Assembly (NCBI GenBank): GCA_902796455.1
Contig: CADBPH010000261.1
Location: 1-10,331, forward strand
Length of the DNA stretch: 10,331 bases
Direction: 5' to 3'
Origin: an uncultured Bacteroidia bacterium
Lineage (GTDB): Bacteria > Bacteroidota > Bacteroidia > Bacteroidales > UBA932
The notes beneath the pieces were generated by a model. The model ran no database searches. It had not been told where the DNA came from and worked only from the letters and a program-made list of their open reading frames with translations. A program made the translations under genes and the position numbers. Below are positions 1 to 6,727 of this stretch, one piece after another; position 1 is the stretch's first letter, and each line of letters starts with the position of its first letter.

Positions 1-886
1 CGCCCACATGGATACGCCCCGCTCCACGGCTGGGCTCAAGCACTGTTTCCTTCCCGACCGCATCACGTCCGACGGGACGACCCCGCTTGGCGTGGACGAC
101 CGGGGCGGCGTGTCTGAAATCCTCTATGCCGTCGAAAGGGCGGCAAAAGCGGGGACCCTGCAACCGGCCACGCTGTTATTCTCCGTCTGCGAAGAAACCA
201 CGATGGCGGGCTCGCTCTCGTACAAGCCTGCACCCGGCATCAAATACGGGTTCGTTTTCGATTCCTTCATGCGGCCGGGATATTTCGTCCAGGCCACCTG
301 CGGCATGCTCCAATTCATTTTCCACGTGAAGGGAAAGAATGCCCACGCCGGCATTGCACCGGAAAACGGTGTCAATGCCATCCAGATTGCCGCAGAAGCC
401 ATATCCAAGTTCCCCTTCGGATGGCGCGGCGAGATGGCCAATGCGAACATCGGGGTCATCTCCGGCGGAACCGGGACGAATGTCGTCTGCGATGACGTCT
501 TCCTCAAAGGCGAGATCCGCAGCGGCAGCCGCGCAGAGGGAGAAGCTTGCCTGGAGGGAATCATCCGCGATTTCCGCCAATGCTGCGACAAATACGGCGG
601 CTCCCTCGAAGTGGAATGGGCATGGGAATTCCGGCCCTACCACATTCATGAGGATGACGTCCCTTACCAGCGCTTTTCGAAAGCCGCCGCCGCGTGCGGC
701 CTCCAAGCCATCCCCCGGCCTACCATGGGCGGGAGCGACGCCAATACCTATAACCAGACCGGACTCCAGGCCATCAACCTGGGCGTCGGAGCGCAGAATC
801 CGCACGGAAACGACGAATTCATTCTTTACGAAGACCTACAGAAGGCCTCAGACATTGCTTATTACCTACTGACAGAAAAACAATGA
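1..886 (+). CDS. M20 family metallopeptidase, PepT-like (5' end outside window)
   Basis: Zinc aminopeptidase/dipeptidase of family M20, closest in style to the PepT-like group; expected to be cytoplasmic. The first full codons read A-H-M-D-T, the M20 metal-binding HxD motif, so the ATG at base 8 is internal and the gene starts upstream of the window. Numbering from that Met: GVDDRGG (28-34) carries the bridging Asp31, CEET (61-64) carries the catalytic Glu pair 62/63, FVFDS holds ligand Asp85, and NPHGN holds ligand His266. HVKGKNAHAG (106-115) marks the dimerisation (lid) domain. All five expected metal ligands and the catalytic Glu are present, so it should be active. The stop overlaps the next start as ATGA, implying translational coupling with the cyanophycinase. 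The substrate is not readable from sequence; context suggests a small peptide, perhaps an isoaspartyl dipeptide (inference). The missing part is about the first 75-80 residues by comparison with PepT. Confidence 0.9.
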   Translation, partial: AHMDTPRSTAGLKHCFLPDRITSDGTTPLGVDDRGGVSEILYAVERAAKAGTLQPATLLFSVCEETTMAGSLSYKPAPGIKYGFVFDSFMRPGYFVQATCGMLQFIFHVKGKNAHAGIAPENGVNAIQIAAEAISKFPFGWRGEMANANIGVISGGTGTNVVCDDVFLKGEIRSGSRAEGEACLEGIIRDFRQCCDKYGGSLEVEWAWEFRPYHIHEDDVPYQRFSKAAAACGLQAIPRPTMGGSDANTYNQTGLQAINLGVGAQNPHGNDEFILYEDLQKASDIAYYLLTEKQ

Positions 887-1704
887 AAACACTGAAATTA
901 TTCTCTCTCCTGGCCATCGGGGCCATGCTGTCCTGCTGCACCCAAACCTATGCCTACATGCCCGAGGACATTGACGGGCAGGGTACCCTTGTCATCCAGG
1001 GCGGCGGCGACCGCCATCCGGACATCGTCAAGGCCATCATCGACAACGCGGGAGGAGCCTCTTCCAAGATTCTGGTCGTACCGTTTGCCAGCGCGTACGC
1101 CGCGGAAGTCGGTCCCGAACAAGCGCAGGAATTCAAGAATGCCGGCTGTCCTTCGGCCTCCTACATCCTCTGCGACAAGGACAAGCTGGACAATCCCGAG
1201 AACATGGAAAAACTCCGGGGCGTAACCGGGATTTTCTTCTCCGGAGGCGACCAGAACCGGCTCGTGGAGTATCTGTCCGGGACCCAGTTCCTGGAGGCGA
1301 TCCGCCGGCTGTATGCCGGGGGTGCCGTGGTGGCAGGCACCAGCGCCGGAGCGGCCGTGATGAGCGATATCATGCTTACCGGCAGCGCCACACCCGGGAA
1401 TTCCGATGAATTCAATTATTTCAAGAAAGGAGCCGTGGCGACGTCCAAAGGATTCGGCTTCCTCAAGAGCATCGTCATCGACCAGCATTTCGTGGCGCGC
1501 AAACGCGAAATCCGGCTTTTGAATGTCCTCCTGGACAACCCCGGCTACCGGGGAATCGGCATTGACGAAGCGACCGCCATCGTCGTCAAGCCGGACAATA
1601 CCCTAAGCGTCGTCGGCGCAAGCAAAGTCATGCTTTACGAACCGGTTGACGACAAGTCTTTCAAAGTGACCATCCTTTCCCCGGGAGACAACTGCAAACT
1701 CTGA
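883..1704 (+). CDS. Cyanophycinase (peptidase S51), exported, probable lipoprotein
   Basis: Serine exopeptidase that cuts cyanophycin (multi-L-arginyl-poly-aspartate) into beta-Asp-Arg dipeptides. The 273-residue protein has the nucleophile in GTSAGA (Ser154), FSGGDQ with Gln124, IDQHF (Asp200, Gln201, His202), Arg206/Arg208/Arg211 and GIDEATA with Glu229. From memory, Synechocystis CphB uses Ser132, Gln101, Asp172, Gln173, His174, Arg178, Arg180, Arg183 and Glu201; the spacing from the first Asp to each Arg and from the last Arg to Glu is identical here. The N-terminus is a hydrophobic export signal with a possible lipobox (AMLSC, Cys18; Met at -3 is unusual), so the enzyme should act outside the cytoplasm, unlike CphB and like the secreted CphE enzymes. 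It is coupled by ATGA to the M20 peptidase and lies 6 bp before a transporter. No cyanophycin synthetase is visible. Alternative: another S51 peptidase with a related beta-aspartyl substrate. Confidence 0.87.
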   Translation: MKTLKLFSLLAIGAMLSCCTQTYAYMPEDIDGQGTLVIQGGGDRHPDIVKAIIDNAGGASSKILVVPFASAYAAEVGPEQAQEFKNAGCPSASYILCDKDKLDNPENMEKLRGVTGIFFSGGDQNRLVEYLSGTQFLEAIRRLYAGGAVVAGTSAGAAVMSDIMLTGSATPGNSDEFNYFKKGAVATSKGFGFLKSIVIDQHFVARKREIRLLNVLLDNPGYRGIGIDEATAIVVKPDNTLSVVGASKVMLYEPVDDKSFKVTILSPGDNCKL

Positions 1705-1710
1705 CACTCC

Positions 1711-3333
1711 ATGACAGGGCTAATTGAAAAAAGACGCAAGGTCAAGATCCCGCACACGTTCGTCATCATCTGCTCGATGATTCTGTTGTGCGGGGCCATG
1801 ACCTGGTTCATTCCGGCCGGAGAGTTCGCCCATGAGGAAGTCGTCGTCAACGAATCCGTCCGGGACGTCATCGTGCCCGGATCCTATCATTCTGTCCAGC
1901 AGGCACCCCAGACCTGGCAGATCTTCGGGGCTTTCCTGAAAGGCTTCCAGATGCAGGCGGCCATCATCGCCTTTGTCCTCATCATCGGCGGGGCCTTCCA
2001 GATCATGAACAGCAGCAAGGCCATCGACTTCGGCATCATGACATTCCTGCGCAAGTCGAAGCAGTGGGAGACGAAGGGGCTTGTCCGAAAAATCGGGATC
2101 GGTCCCATTGTCATCATCGGGACCATGATCATTTTCAGTCTCTTCGGAGCCATATTCGGGATGAGCGAGGAAACCCTGGCATTCGTCATCATTTTCGTGC
2201 CGCTGGCCATTTCGATGGGCTACGATTCCATTACGGGACTGCTCATGGTGTATGTCTCCGCCCATATCGGCCTGTCCGGCGCCATCTTCAACCCCTTCAC
2301 CATCGGCATCGCACAGGGGCTTTCGGGAATTCCGCTGTTTTCCGGGTTTGAATACCGGGCCTTCATCTGGCTGATTCTCACCATCTTGATCATCGCCATC
2401 ACCCTCATTTATGCGGCCTGGGTCAAAAAGAATCCGCGGGTCTCCCCCATGTACGAGCTGGATGCCTATTGGCGCAACCGGAATGAAGCGGCGTCCGAAG
2501 CGCATTTCATCGAGAATACGCCGCGCAGCGCCTGGGTCACTTTCACCCTCGTAAACGTCGTCCTCATCCTCTTTTCCATCTTTTATCCCCAAACGACCAT
2601 GAAGGTGGGCGAATCGAGTTTCACCTTCCCGTGGGTCCCGGTGCTGACGGCCCTGCACGCCATCCTGGGGGTCTTTCTCCTGCGGAAATCCAGCCTGTAC
2701 TATGTACTCGAAATCCTCCTGTTCACCATCCTCTTCCTGGTGGTCGGGGTGCTCGGTCACGGCTGGTACGTCATGGAGATTTCCGCCCTGTTCCTGGCCA
2801 TGGGCGTGATCTCCGGCTTTGCCATGGGATCGAGCGCGAGCCAGGTGGCCCTGGATTTCATTGACGGAGCCAAGGACATCATCACAGCCGCCATCATCGT
2901 GGGACTCGCCGGAGGCATTATCATTGTCCTCCAGGACGGCCGCATCATGGACACGATCCTCTACGCCCTTGCAGGCGGCATGGATGGATACGGAAAGGGG
3001 GCTACGTCATCGCTGATGTACCTCCTCGAGACCTGCCTGAATCTCTTCATCCCCTCCGGGACGGCCAAGGCGGCGCTGACCATGCCCATTCTGGCACCGT
3101 TCTCCGATATTGTCGACCTTTCCCGGCAGACGACCGTGCTGGCCTATCAGTTGGGAGACGGATTCACGAATATGATCACGCCTACTTCGGCCGTGCTCAT
3201 GGGCGCCCTCGGCATCGCAAAAGTCCCTTATGAGATCTGGTTCAAGTGGTTCTGGAAGATCCTCCTGTTCTTCATGGTGCTTGGGCTCGGTTTCCTGCTG
3301 CTTACCGTCGTCCTGCCGCTGAATGGCTTCTGA
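1711..3333 (+). CDS. YfcC/DcuC-family inner-membrane transporter
   Basis: Polytopic inner-membrane carrier of 540 residues with about a dozen hydrophobic segments, starting after a short basic N-terminus (EKRRKVKIPH). Features typical of the YfcC/C4-dicarboxylate carrier family are TWFIPAGEF (31-39), a GMSEETLAF segment, NPFTIGIAQG, and near the C-terminus FIPSGTAKAALTMPI followed by ITPTSAVLMGAL; the repeated re-entrant Ser/Thr/Pro-rich motifs are as expected for this fold. Family members are annotated variously as C4-dicarboxylate, arginine/ornithine or peptide/amino-acid carriers, and specificity cannot be read from sequence. Third gene of the operon after the M20 peptidase and cyanophycinase, so import of a dipeptide or of arginine/aspartate released outside is the natural guess (inference). 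There is no Shine-Dalgarno sequence, as is common in Bacteroidota. No hairpin terminator follows the stop, so some read-through into the MarC gene is possible. Confidence 0.9.
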   Translation: MTGLIEKRRKVKIPHTFVIICSMILLCGAMTWFIPAGEFAHEEVVVNESVRDVIVPGSYHSVQQAPQTWQIFGAFLKGFQMQAAIIAFVLIIGGAFQIMNSSKAIDFGIMTFLRKSKQWETKGLVRKIGIGPIVIIGTMIIFSLFGAIFGMSEETLAFVIIFVPLAISMGYDSITGLLMVYVSAHIGLSGAIFNPFTIGIAQGLSGIPLFSGFEYRAFIWLILTILIIAITLIYAAWVKKNPRVSPMYELDAYWRNRNEAASEAHFIENTPRSAWVTFTLVNVVLILFSIFYPQTTMKVGESSFTFPWVPVLTALHAILGVFLLRKSSLYYVLEILLFTILFLVVGVLGHGWYVMEISALFLAMGVISGFAMGSSASQVALDFIDGAKDIITAAIIVGLAGGIIIVLQDGRIMDTILYALAGGMDGYGKGATSSLMYLLETCLNLFIPSGTAKAALTMPILAPFSDIVDLSRQTTVLAYQLGDGFTNMITPTSAVLMGALGIAKVPYEIWFKWFWKILLFFMVLGLGFLLLTVVLPLNGF

Positions 3334-3344
3334 GAAAAAAATCT

Positions 3345-3352
3345 TATCTTTG
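3345..3352 (+). promoter_or_regulatory. Bacteroidota -7 element TATCTTTG before the MarC gene
   Basis: An exact match to the Bacteroidota TAnnTTTG -7 consensus in the 42-bp gap between the transporter stop and the MarC start, 23 bp before the ATG. I see no clear -33 TTTG at the expected 19-20 bp upstream. It suggests that the MarC gene has its own transcript. Confidence 0.55.
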
Positions 3353-3375
3353 CGCCGCAAACACAAAACGGCTTT

Positions 3376-3951
3376 ATGGCATTGAATTTAAAAGAGATTG
3401 TCAGCGCATTCATCGTCTTGTTCGCCATCATCGACATCACCGGAGCGCTGCCCATCATTATCGATTTGCGGAGCAAGGGGTCCCAGATCGAGCCCTGGAA
3501 GGTTGCCTCGATTTCCCTGGTCATCCTCATCGCGTTCCTTTTCGCCGGAGAGGGCCTGCTGTCCCTTTTCGGGGTGGACGTCCACTCTTTCGCGGTCGCC
3601 GGCGCCATCATCCTCTTCATTTATGGCATGGAGATGACCCTCGGCGTGGAAATCATGAAAAATGACGGTCCCCCCTCCGCTGCGAACATCGTCCCGATCA
3701 TCTTTCCGCTCATCGCCGGCGCGGGCGTGCTCACGACCCTCATCTCGATGCGGGCCGAATATGAGGTGCCCAACATCATCGTCGCCATTATCCTCAACAT
3801 GGTCATGGTCTATGTGATCCTGAAGCATGTGGACTGGGTGGAGCGGAGACTCGGCCCGACCTTCATTTATATTCTCCGCAAAATATTCGGGATCATCCTG
3901 CTGGCCGTCGCGGTCAAACTCTTCACGGCCAACATCGCGACCATGCTGTAG
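3376..3951 (+). CDS. MarC-family integral membrane protein
   Basis: A 191-residue protein of the MarC/UPF0056 family, with about six membrane helices in the inner membrane. The family signature D-x-x-G-x-x-P occurs in the first helix (Asp20, Gly23, Pro26), and the second half has the related PLIAGAGVLTTLIS segment, consistent with the family's internal repeat. Length matches the usual 190-220 residues. Function is not settled in the family: early links to multiple antibiotic resistance in E. coli were not upheld, and some archaeal members were proposed to carry amino acids. A -7 element lies just upstream, so it is probably transcribed separately from the transporter operon, though nothing terminates that operon first. 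The ATG at 3376 gives the complete first helix, and no other start is plausible. Confidence 0.9.
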   Translation: MALNLKEIVSAFIVLFAIIDITGALPIIIDLRSKGSQIEPWKVASISLVILIAFLFAGEGLLSLFGVDVHSFAVAGAIILFIYGMEMTLGVEIMKNDGPPSAANIVPIIFPLIAGAGVLTTLISMRAEYEVPNIIVAIILNMVMVYVILKHVDWVERRLGPTFIYILRKIFGIILLAVAVKLFTANIATML

Positions 3952-3997
3952 CCGCAGACGCATCTTTGTAAATTATCGTAAAAAAATAGCCGGAATA

Positions 3998-4028
3998 TTT
4001 GCAGGCTGAATAATTTTAACTACCTTTG
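3998..4028 (+). promoter_or_regulatory. Complete Bacteroidota promoter for tRNA-Glu
   Basis: TTTG at 3998-4001 and TACCTTTG at 4021-4028 are separated by exactly 19 bp, matching the Bacteroidota sigma-ABfr type promoter (TTTG, 19-20 bp, TAnnTTTG). It lies 22 bp before the mature tRNA 5' end, leaving a short leader to be removed by RNase P. This is the best promoter in the window. Confidence 0.8.
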
Positions 4029-4050
4029 TCTTCCCAAAAGGAAACTAGAC

Positions 4051-4122
4051 GCTGGGTTCGTATAACGGTTAGTACTCAAGATTCTCAATCTTGCAATAGG
4101 AGTTCGATTCTCCTACCCAGTA
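4051..4122 (+). tRNA. trnE: tRNA-Glu (anticodon CTC)
   Basis: A complete cloverleaf read by eye. The 7-bp acceptor stem pairs 4051-4057 with 4115-4121 and closes with a G1-U72 wobble. The D-arm is a 3-bp stem (GTA/TAC), the anticodon stem is CAAGA/TCTTG around loop TTCTCAA, a 4-nt variable region follows, and the T-arm is AGGAG/CTCCT with loop TTCGATT. The anticodon at 4084-4086 is CTC, reading GAG. The discriminator is A4122 and CCA is not encoded, so it must be added after transcription. The arrangement of the TTCGT segment and the 3-bp D stem resembles E. coli tRNA-Glu. A GAG-specific isoacceptor supplements tRNA-Glu(TTC) in a GC-rich genome. Confidence 0.94.
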
Positions 4123-4127
4123 CAAAA

Positions 4128-4157
4128 GCCTGCAAGGCCGAAATCGGCCACGCAGGC
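4128..4157 (-). terminator. Hairpin, likely terminator for the minus-strand GH39/phosphoesterase operon
   Basis: GCCTGC and GCAGGC form an outer 6-bp stem, then an AA/AC internal bulge, then GGCCG/CGGCC closing on a 4-nt AAAT loop. On the plus strand it is followed by ATTCATATT, a poor U-tract. Read on the minus strand it is followed by TTTTG, so it fits better as the intrinsic terminator of the leftward operon ending at 4212. It lies only 5 bp from the tRNA 3' end and may also protect that end. Confidence 0.5.
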
Positions 4158-4176
4158 ATTCATATTAAAATAATTT

Positions 4177-4205
4177 CACCCGACCATGAGGCCGGGTGTT
4201 TTTTT
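4177..4205 (+). terminator. Rho-independent terminator after tRNA-Glu
   Basis: CACCCG (4177-4182) pairs with CGGGTG (4193-4198), with inner CC/GG pairs around an ATGA loop, followed directly by seven T residues (4199-4205). It is a classical intrinsic terminator for the rightward tRNA transcript and ends 6 bp short of the 3' end of the opposing phosphoesterase gene. Confidence 0.8.
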
Positions 4206-4211
4206 ACCGAT

Positions 4212-5174
4212 TTACCGCGTATTCAGATAAGCCATGCGGCAGACGGCATTCTGACGGTCCGCTTCAAGCAAACGCCATTCGAGGGGTTTCACCTGGCCCT
4301 CCTGCAGCGGACGCGGGAAGAAGTATTCATATTCATGCAGACGGGCTTCAGCGTGGTCTTCCAGGAAGCGGAGCGCGACATAACCGATGTCGCCGTTATT
4401 CCCCGTTGAAGGGACACACAAGGTCCGGAGGGTGCCCGGAGAGCGGAAACTCCGGTAAGTCCAGTTCTCGTCCCACTTGTGGTTATGCCCGTAGAGATAC
4501 CCGCCGCACCGGGGGCAATCGAGAAGGATCTTCTTGATATCCAGTTCCTCGAGAGGATGATGCGCCGCGACAAGGACGGGCCTGTCCGTATACGTTGCCA
4601 GCGTTTGGGTCAGCCATTCTTTCTGCGCCTGGGAAATGGCACCTTTCCCGATGTACTTTTCAGGATTGTCATGCTGCTGCAGCGAATCGAGCAGGATGAT
4701 ATCCGCTTTCGGCGTCCGGACGACATGGACAATCCGGTCACGCAGTTCGGAAGCGGCCACACGTTCGGGAAACACCCGGGCGAACGTGTCCCGCCGGTCA
4801 TGATTCCCCATCCCCAGCGTAACGTGGATACCCGCCTCCTCGAGCGGCGCAAGAATCTCTTTGAGCAGCCGGTAATCTCCCTCGGCTCCGACCATGAACG
4901 CCAGATCCCCGAGAGCGACGACATTCCCGGGCAGGGGTGTCATGGATACAATATCGGAAACAACCCGTTTCAGATAACCCGGCTGGTACCATTCCGGATT
5001 ACAATGCAAGTCAGAAATCAGGATGACGAGGTCTTCGTCAATCCTCCCGACTTTATTCTTTTTCCGCGGGGCAGCGGCAGGGGCATTCGCCAGCGCCTCC
5101 AGAGGCGAAGCACCGAGAAGGGTCCCCTGGAGCCCCAGGACGGCCATGCTGCCAAGAAATCTTCTTCTGTCCAT
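4212..5174 (-). CDS. Tat-exported calcineurin-like metallophosphoesterase
   Basis: A two-metal phosphoesterase of 320 residues. The N-terminus MDRRRFLG is a twin-arginine (Tat) motif followed by a hydrophobic stretch and an AxA-like site near ALA (27-29), so the folded enzyme should reach the periplasm. All five metallophosphoesterase blocks are present: SDLHCN (Asp55, His57), GDLAF (Asp90), GNHD (Asn124, His125), AAHHP (His205/206) and GHNH (His230, His232). It is therefore expected to be catalytically competent; the substrate could be a phosphomonoester, phosphodiester or nucleotide and is not determined by sequence. It lies 18 bp downstream of the GH39-like gene on the same strand with no promoter or terminator between, so the two are probably co-transcribed. 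The stretch after the GHNH block holds several aromatics and resembles the C-terminal extension of secreted phosphoesterases. Confidence 0.87.
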   Translation of the reverse strand: MDRRRFLGSMAVLGLQGTLLGASPLEALANAPAAAPRKKNKVGRIDEDLVILISDLHCNPEWYQPGYLKRVVSDIVSMTPLPGNVVALGDLAFMVGAEGDYRLLKEILAPLEEAGIHVTLGMGNHDRRDTFARVFPERVAASELRDRIVHVVRTPKADIILLDSLQQHDNPEKYIGKGAISQAQKEWLTQTLATYTDRPVLVAAHHPLEELDIKKILLDCPRCGGYLYGHNHKWDENWTYRSFRSPGTLRTLCVPSTGNNGDIGYVALRFLEDHAEARLHEYEYFFPRPLQEGQVKPLEWRLLEADRQNAVCRMAYLNTR

Positions 5175-5192
5175 TACCGGTATATTTTCCGT

Positions 5193-6590
5193 TTACAGTT
5201 CAATCATGGCGAAAGATCTGGGTTCCAGCAGGATATGCACGGAACCGTCTGCATCGATGGTCGGCGGCCACTCGGTATAGAGATAGTTTGAATCCGTCAG
5301 ATGGACCGTTGCATCCTTTCCGGAAACCCCTTCTATCTTGATGCGGATCTCCTTGCTGTACACCTCATTATTGTCATTGGTATACCGGCAGACAAACACG
5401 CGGAGCTTGCCGGAAGGGTCCTTCGCCGCTACCGCATAAATCTGCGGATCTTCTTCTTCCACACGGACCGTCGTGCCGTATTGGATCAGCTTGTTCCAGA
5501 TATAGAATGGATAATACCCGGCGATCGGACGGTTCGTCATCCAGTCAAAAGCCTGGCAGTATTTGTTCCAGTCCGGGCGGAACTCATAGAACATCATCTT
5601 CTGGAGGCTGGTGGAATTCTGGCAGGAGATCAGGTTCGCCGCCACATAAGCCGCGCCCTTTCCCGAATAACGGGCCTGTGCGCTCTCGTAAAACAACTCC
5701 CCGGACCACTGGATGACATAATTCCACTCGGACAGAATCGTTTCCGCATTGCCATAGCCATGGCGCTTCAGCGCATCGTCCACGATGGCGGAGCATTCCA
5801 CGACCTTTTCCGGGGCAGAACGATAGCAGTGCCAGGAGAAGAAATCGATTGGCGCATTGGCCGCTGCGGCCGTAGAAAGGAAGCCGTTCAGCCATTTCTC
5901 ATCCGTCGGATTCGCCATGGCCGGTCCCCCGATTTTCAAGTGCGGGAAACACTTTTTCAAATGCTTGGACACCGTCGCATAGAACGCATAGAAAGACTCC
6001 TCCGGGCCGCCCCACATCCGGGGATCCGTTTTCCACCGGCCATTCTTGTCCATGTCGGCCTCGTTCCAGATCTCCCAGTACTCGATTCCATAATGAAATC
6101 CGTCCGCCCATCCTTCGTTGTAATGGCGGATGATATGCTCGCAGATCTGCGCCCATTTCAGATAGTCCTCGGGCGGATAGATATCGTACTTTTTCGTCCC
6201 ATGCTCGATGGTTTCCCCGAGCCGGAAAAATATATCCGTTCCCGCGCTCAGCGTCCGCTGGACCAATTCATCGGTCGTATGGAAATCATATGCGGCCGGA
6301 TCATTCACATCTGCGGAAAAATCGCCGAAAATGGCAGCGACATCGAAGGAATGGTATCCGTAGGTCCCCGGCGTTTCCTCCGTGTCATGCGTGCGCATGA
6401 AGGGAATGCCGGCAGCCTTGAACCATTTGACAATCTGTTTCTTGGGAGGGCAATTGACTCCATGGAGGGGACGGACCGTACCGGTCGCCTCTCCGGGCTT
6501 GACCGTCACGTTCACCACATCGGCCCTACCCGTCTGCACAAGGCAGAGGAGAAGGCATGCCAGGCAGGCGGCAGAAAAGTTGCGTTTCAT
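5193..6590 (-). CDS. Secreted clan GH-A glycoside hydrolase, GH39-like
   Basis: A (beta/alpha)8-barrel retaining glycosidase of 465 residues. EIWNEADM supplies the acid/base Glu177 after strand 4 and ILSEWNYV the nucleophile Glu288 after strand 7; this pair and the W-N-E context are typical of clan GH-A, and RPLHGVNCP at the start and the His-Asp-Thr loop (68-70) fit family GH39 (beta-xylosidase/alpha-L-iduronidase type). The C-terminal ~110 residues form the usual beta-sandwich. I start it at 6590: this gives MKRNFS followed by a hydrophobic core and a TGRA cleavage site, a normal signal peptide; an in-frame ATG at 6644 would add 18 residues ahead of the signal and overlap the opposite promoter region. 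Exported to the periplasm or beyond. No SusC/SusD genes are nearby, so it is not a standard polysaccharide-utilisation locus. Substrate unknown; assignment to GH39 rather than a neighbouring GH-A family is likely but unproven. Confidence 0.8.
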   Translation of the reverse strand: MKRNFSAACLACLLLCLVQTGRADVVNVTVKPGEATGTVRPLHGVNCPPKKQIVKWFKAAGIPFMRTHDTEETPGTYGYHSFDVAAIFGDFSADVNDPAAYDFHTTDELVQRTLSAGTDIFFRLGETIEHGTKKYDIYPPEDYLKWAQICEHIIRHYNEGWADGFHYGIEYWEIWNEADMDKNGRWKTDPRMWGGPEESFYAFYATVSKHLKKCFPHLKIGGPAMANPTDEKWLNGFLSTAAAANAPIDFFSWHCYRSAPEKVVECSAIVDDALKRHGYGNAETILSEWNYVIQWSGELFYESAQARYSGKGAAYVAANLISCQNSTSLQKMMFYEFRPDWNKYCQAFDWMTNRPIAGYYPFYIWNKLIQYGTTVRVEEEDPQIYAVAAKDPSGKLRVFVCRYTNDNNEVYSKEIRIKIEGVSGKDATVHLTDSNYLYTEWPPTIDADGSVHILLEPRSFAMIEL

Positions 6591-6693
6591 ACGAAAAAGG
6601 TTATTAGCAATAAACAGTGTCAAGTTACAGAAAAAAACTGACATATCCGGAGACTTGCCGTGGATTCTTCTTTTATTTTCAACGGGAAGCTAT

Positions 6694-6701
6694 TATTTTT
6701 G
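6694..6701 (+). promoter_or_regulatory. -7 element TATTTTTG for the divergent phosphoesterase gene
   Basis: A match to TAnnTTTG in the 137-bp gap between two divergent genes. With transcription starting a few bases downstream, the ATG at 6713 would have almost no leader, while the ATG at 6728 would have about 20 nt, which favours 6728. On the other strand, TAACTTG (6621-6627, reversed) is one T short of the consensus and 30 bp before the GH39-like start; it is a weak candidate for that gene's -7. Confidence 0.5.
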
Positions 6702-6727
6702 TGTATCAGACCATGAATCATAGCACG

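Noticed and set aside
8..10. The ATG at base 8 as the true start of the first gene.
   Set aside because: It is the Met within the conserved H-M-D-T metal motif; the preceding His codon (bases 5-7) is a zinc ligand, so the gene begins outside the window.
1720..2760. A 346-codon open frame on the minus strand opposite the transporter.
   Set aside because: It is extremely Asp/Glu/Gly/His-rich, the typical antisense of hydrophobic membrane helices; the plus strand has clear transporter motifs.
3960..3970. CATCTTTG after the MarC stop as an additional promoter for the tRNA.
   Set aside because: It lacks the T of the TA pair and has no -33 element, while a complete promoter lies closer to the tRNA.
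4128..4205. The two adjacent palindromes as a repeat array or attachment site next to a tRNA, which would suggest an integrated element.
   Set aside because: The hairpins differ in sequence and each has a terminator-like T run on one strand; there is no direct repeat of the tRNA 3' end and no integrase gene.
4026..4409. A 127-codon plus-strand frame running from the tRNA promoter through the tRNA and both terminators.
   Set aside because: It contains a structural RNA gene and an intrinsic terminator and then overlaps the phosphoesterase gene in antisense.
5301..6641. A 446-codon open frame on the plus strand opposite the GH39-like gene.
   Set aside because: Its protein has no recognisable domain and is rich in Arg, Ile and His as expected from the reverse complement of a GC-rich gene; the minus strand has catalytic motifs and a signal peptide.
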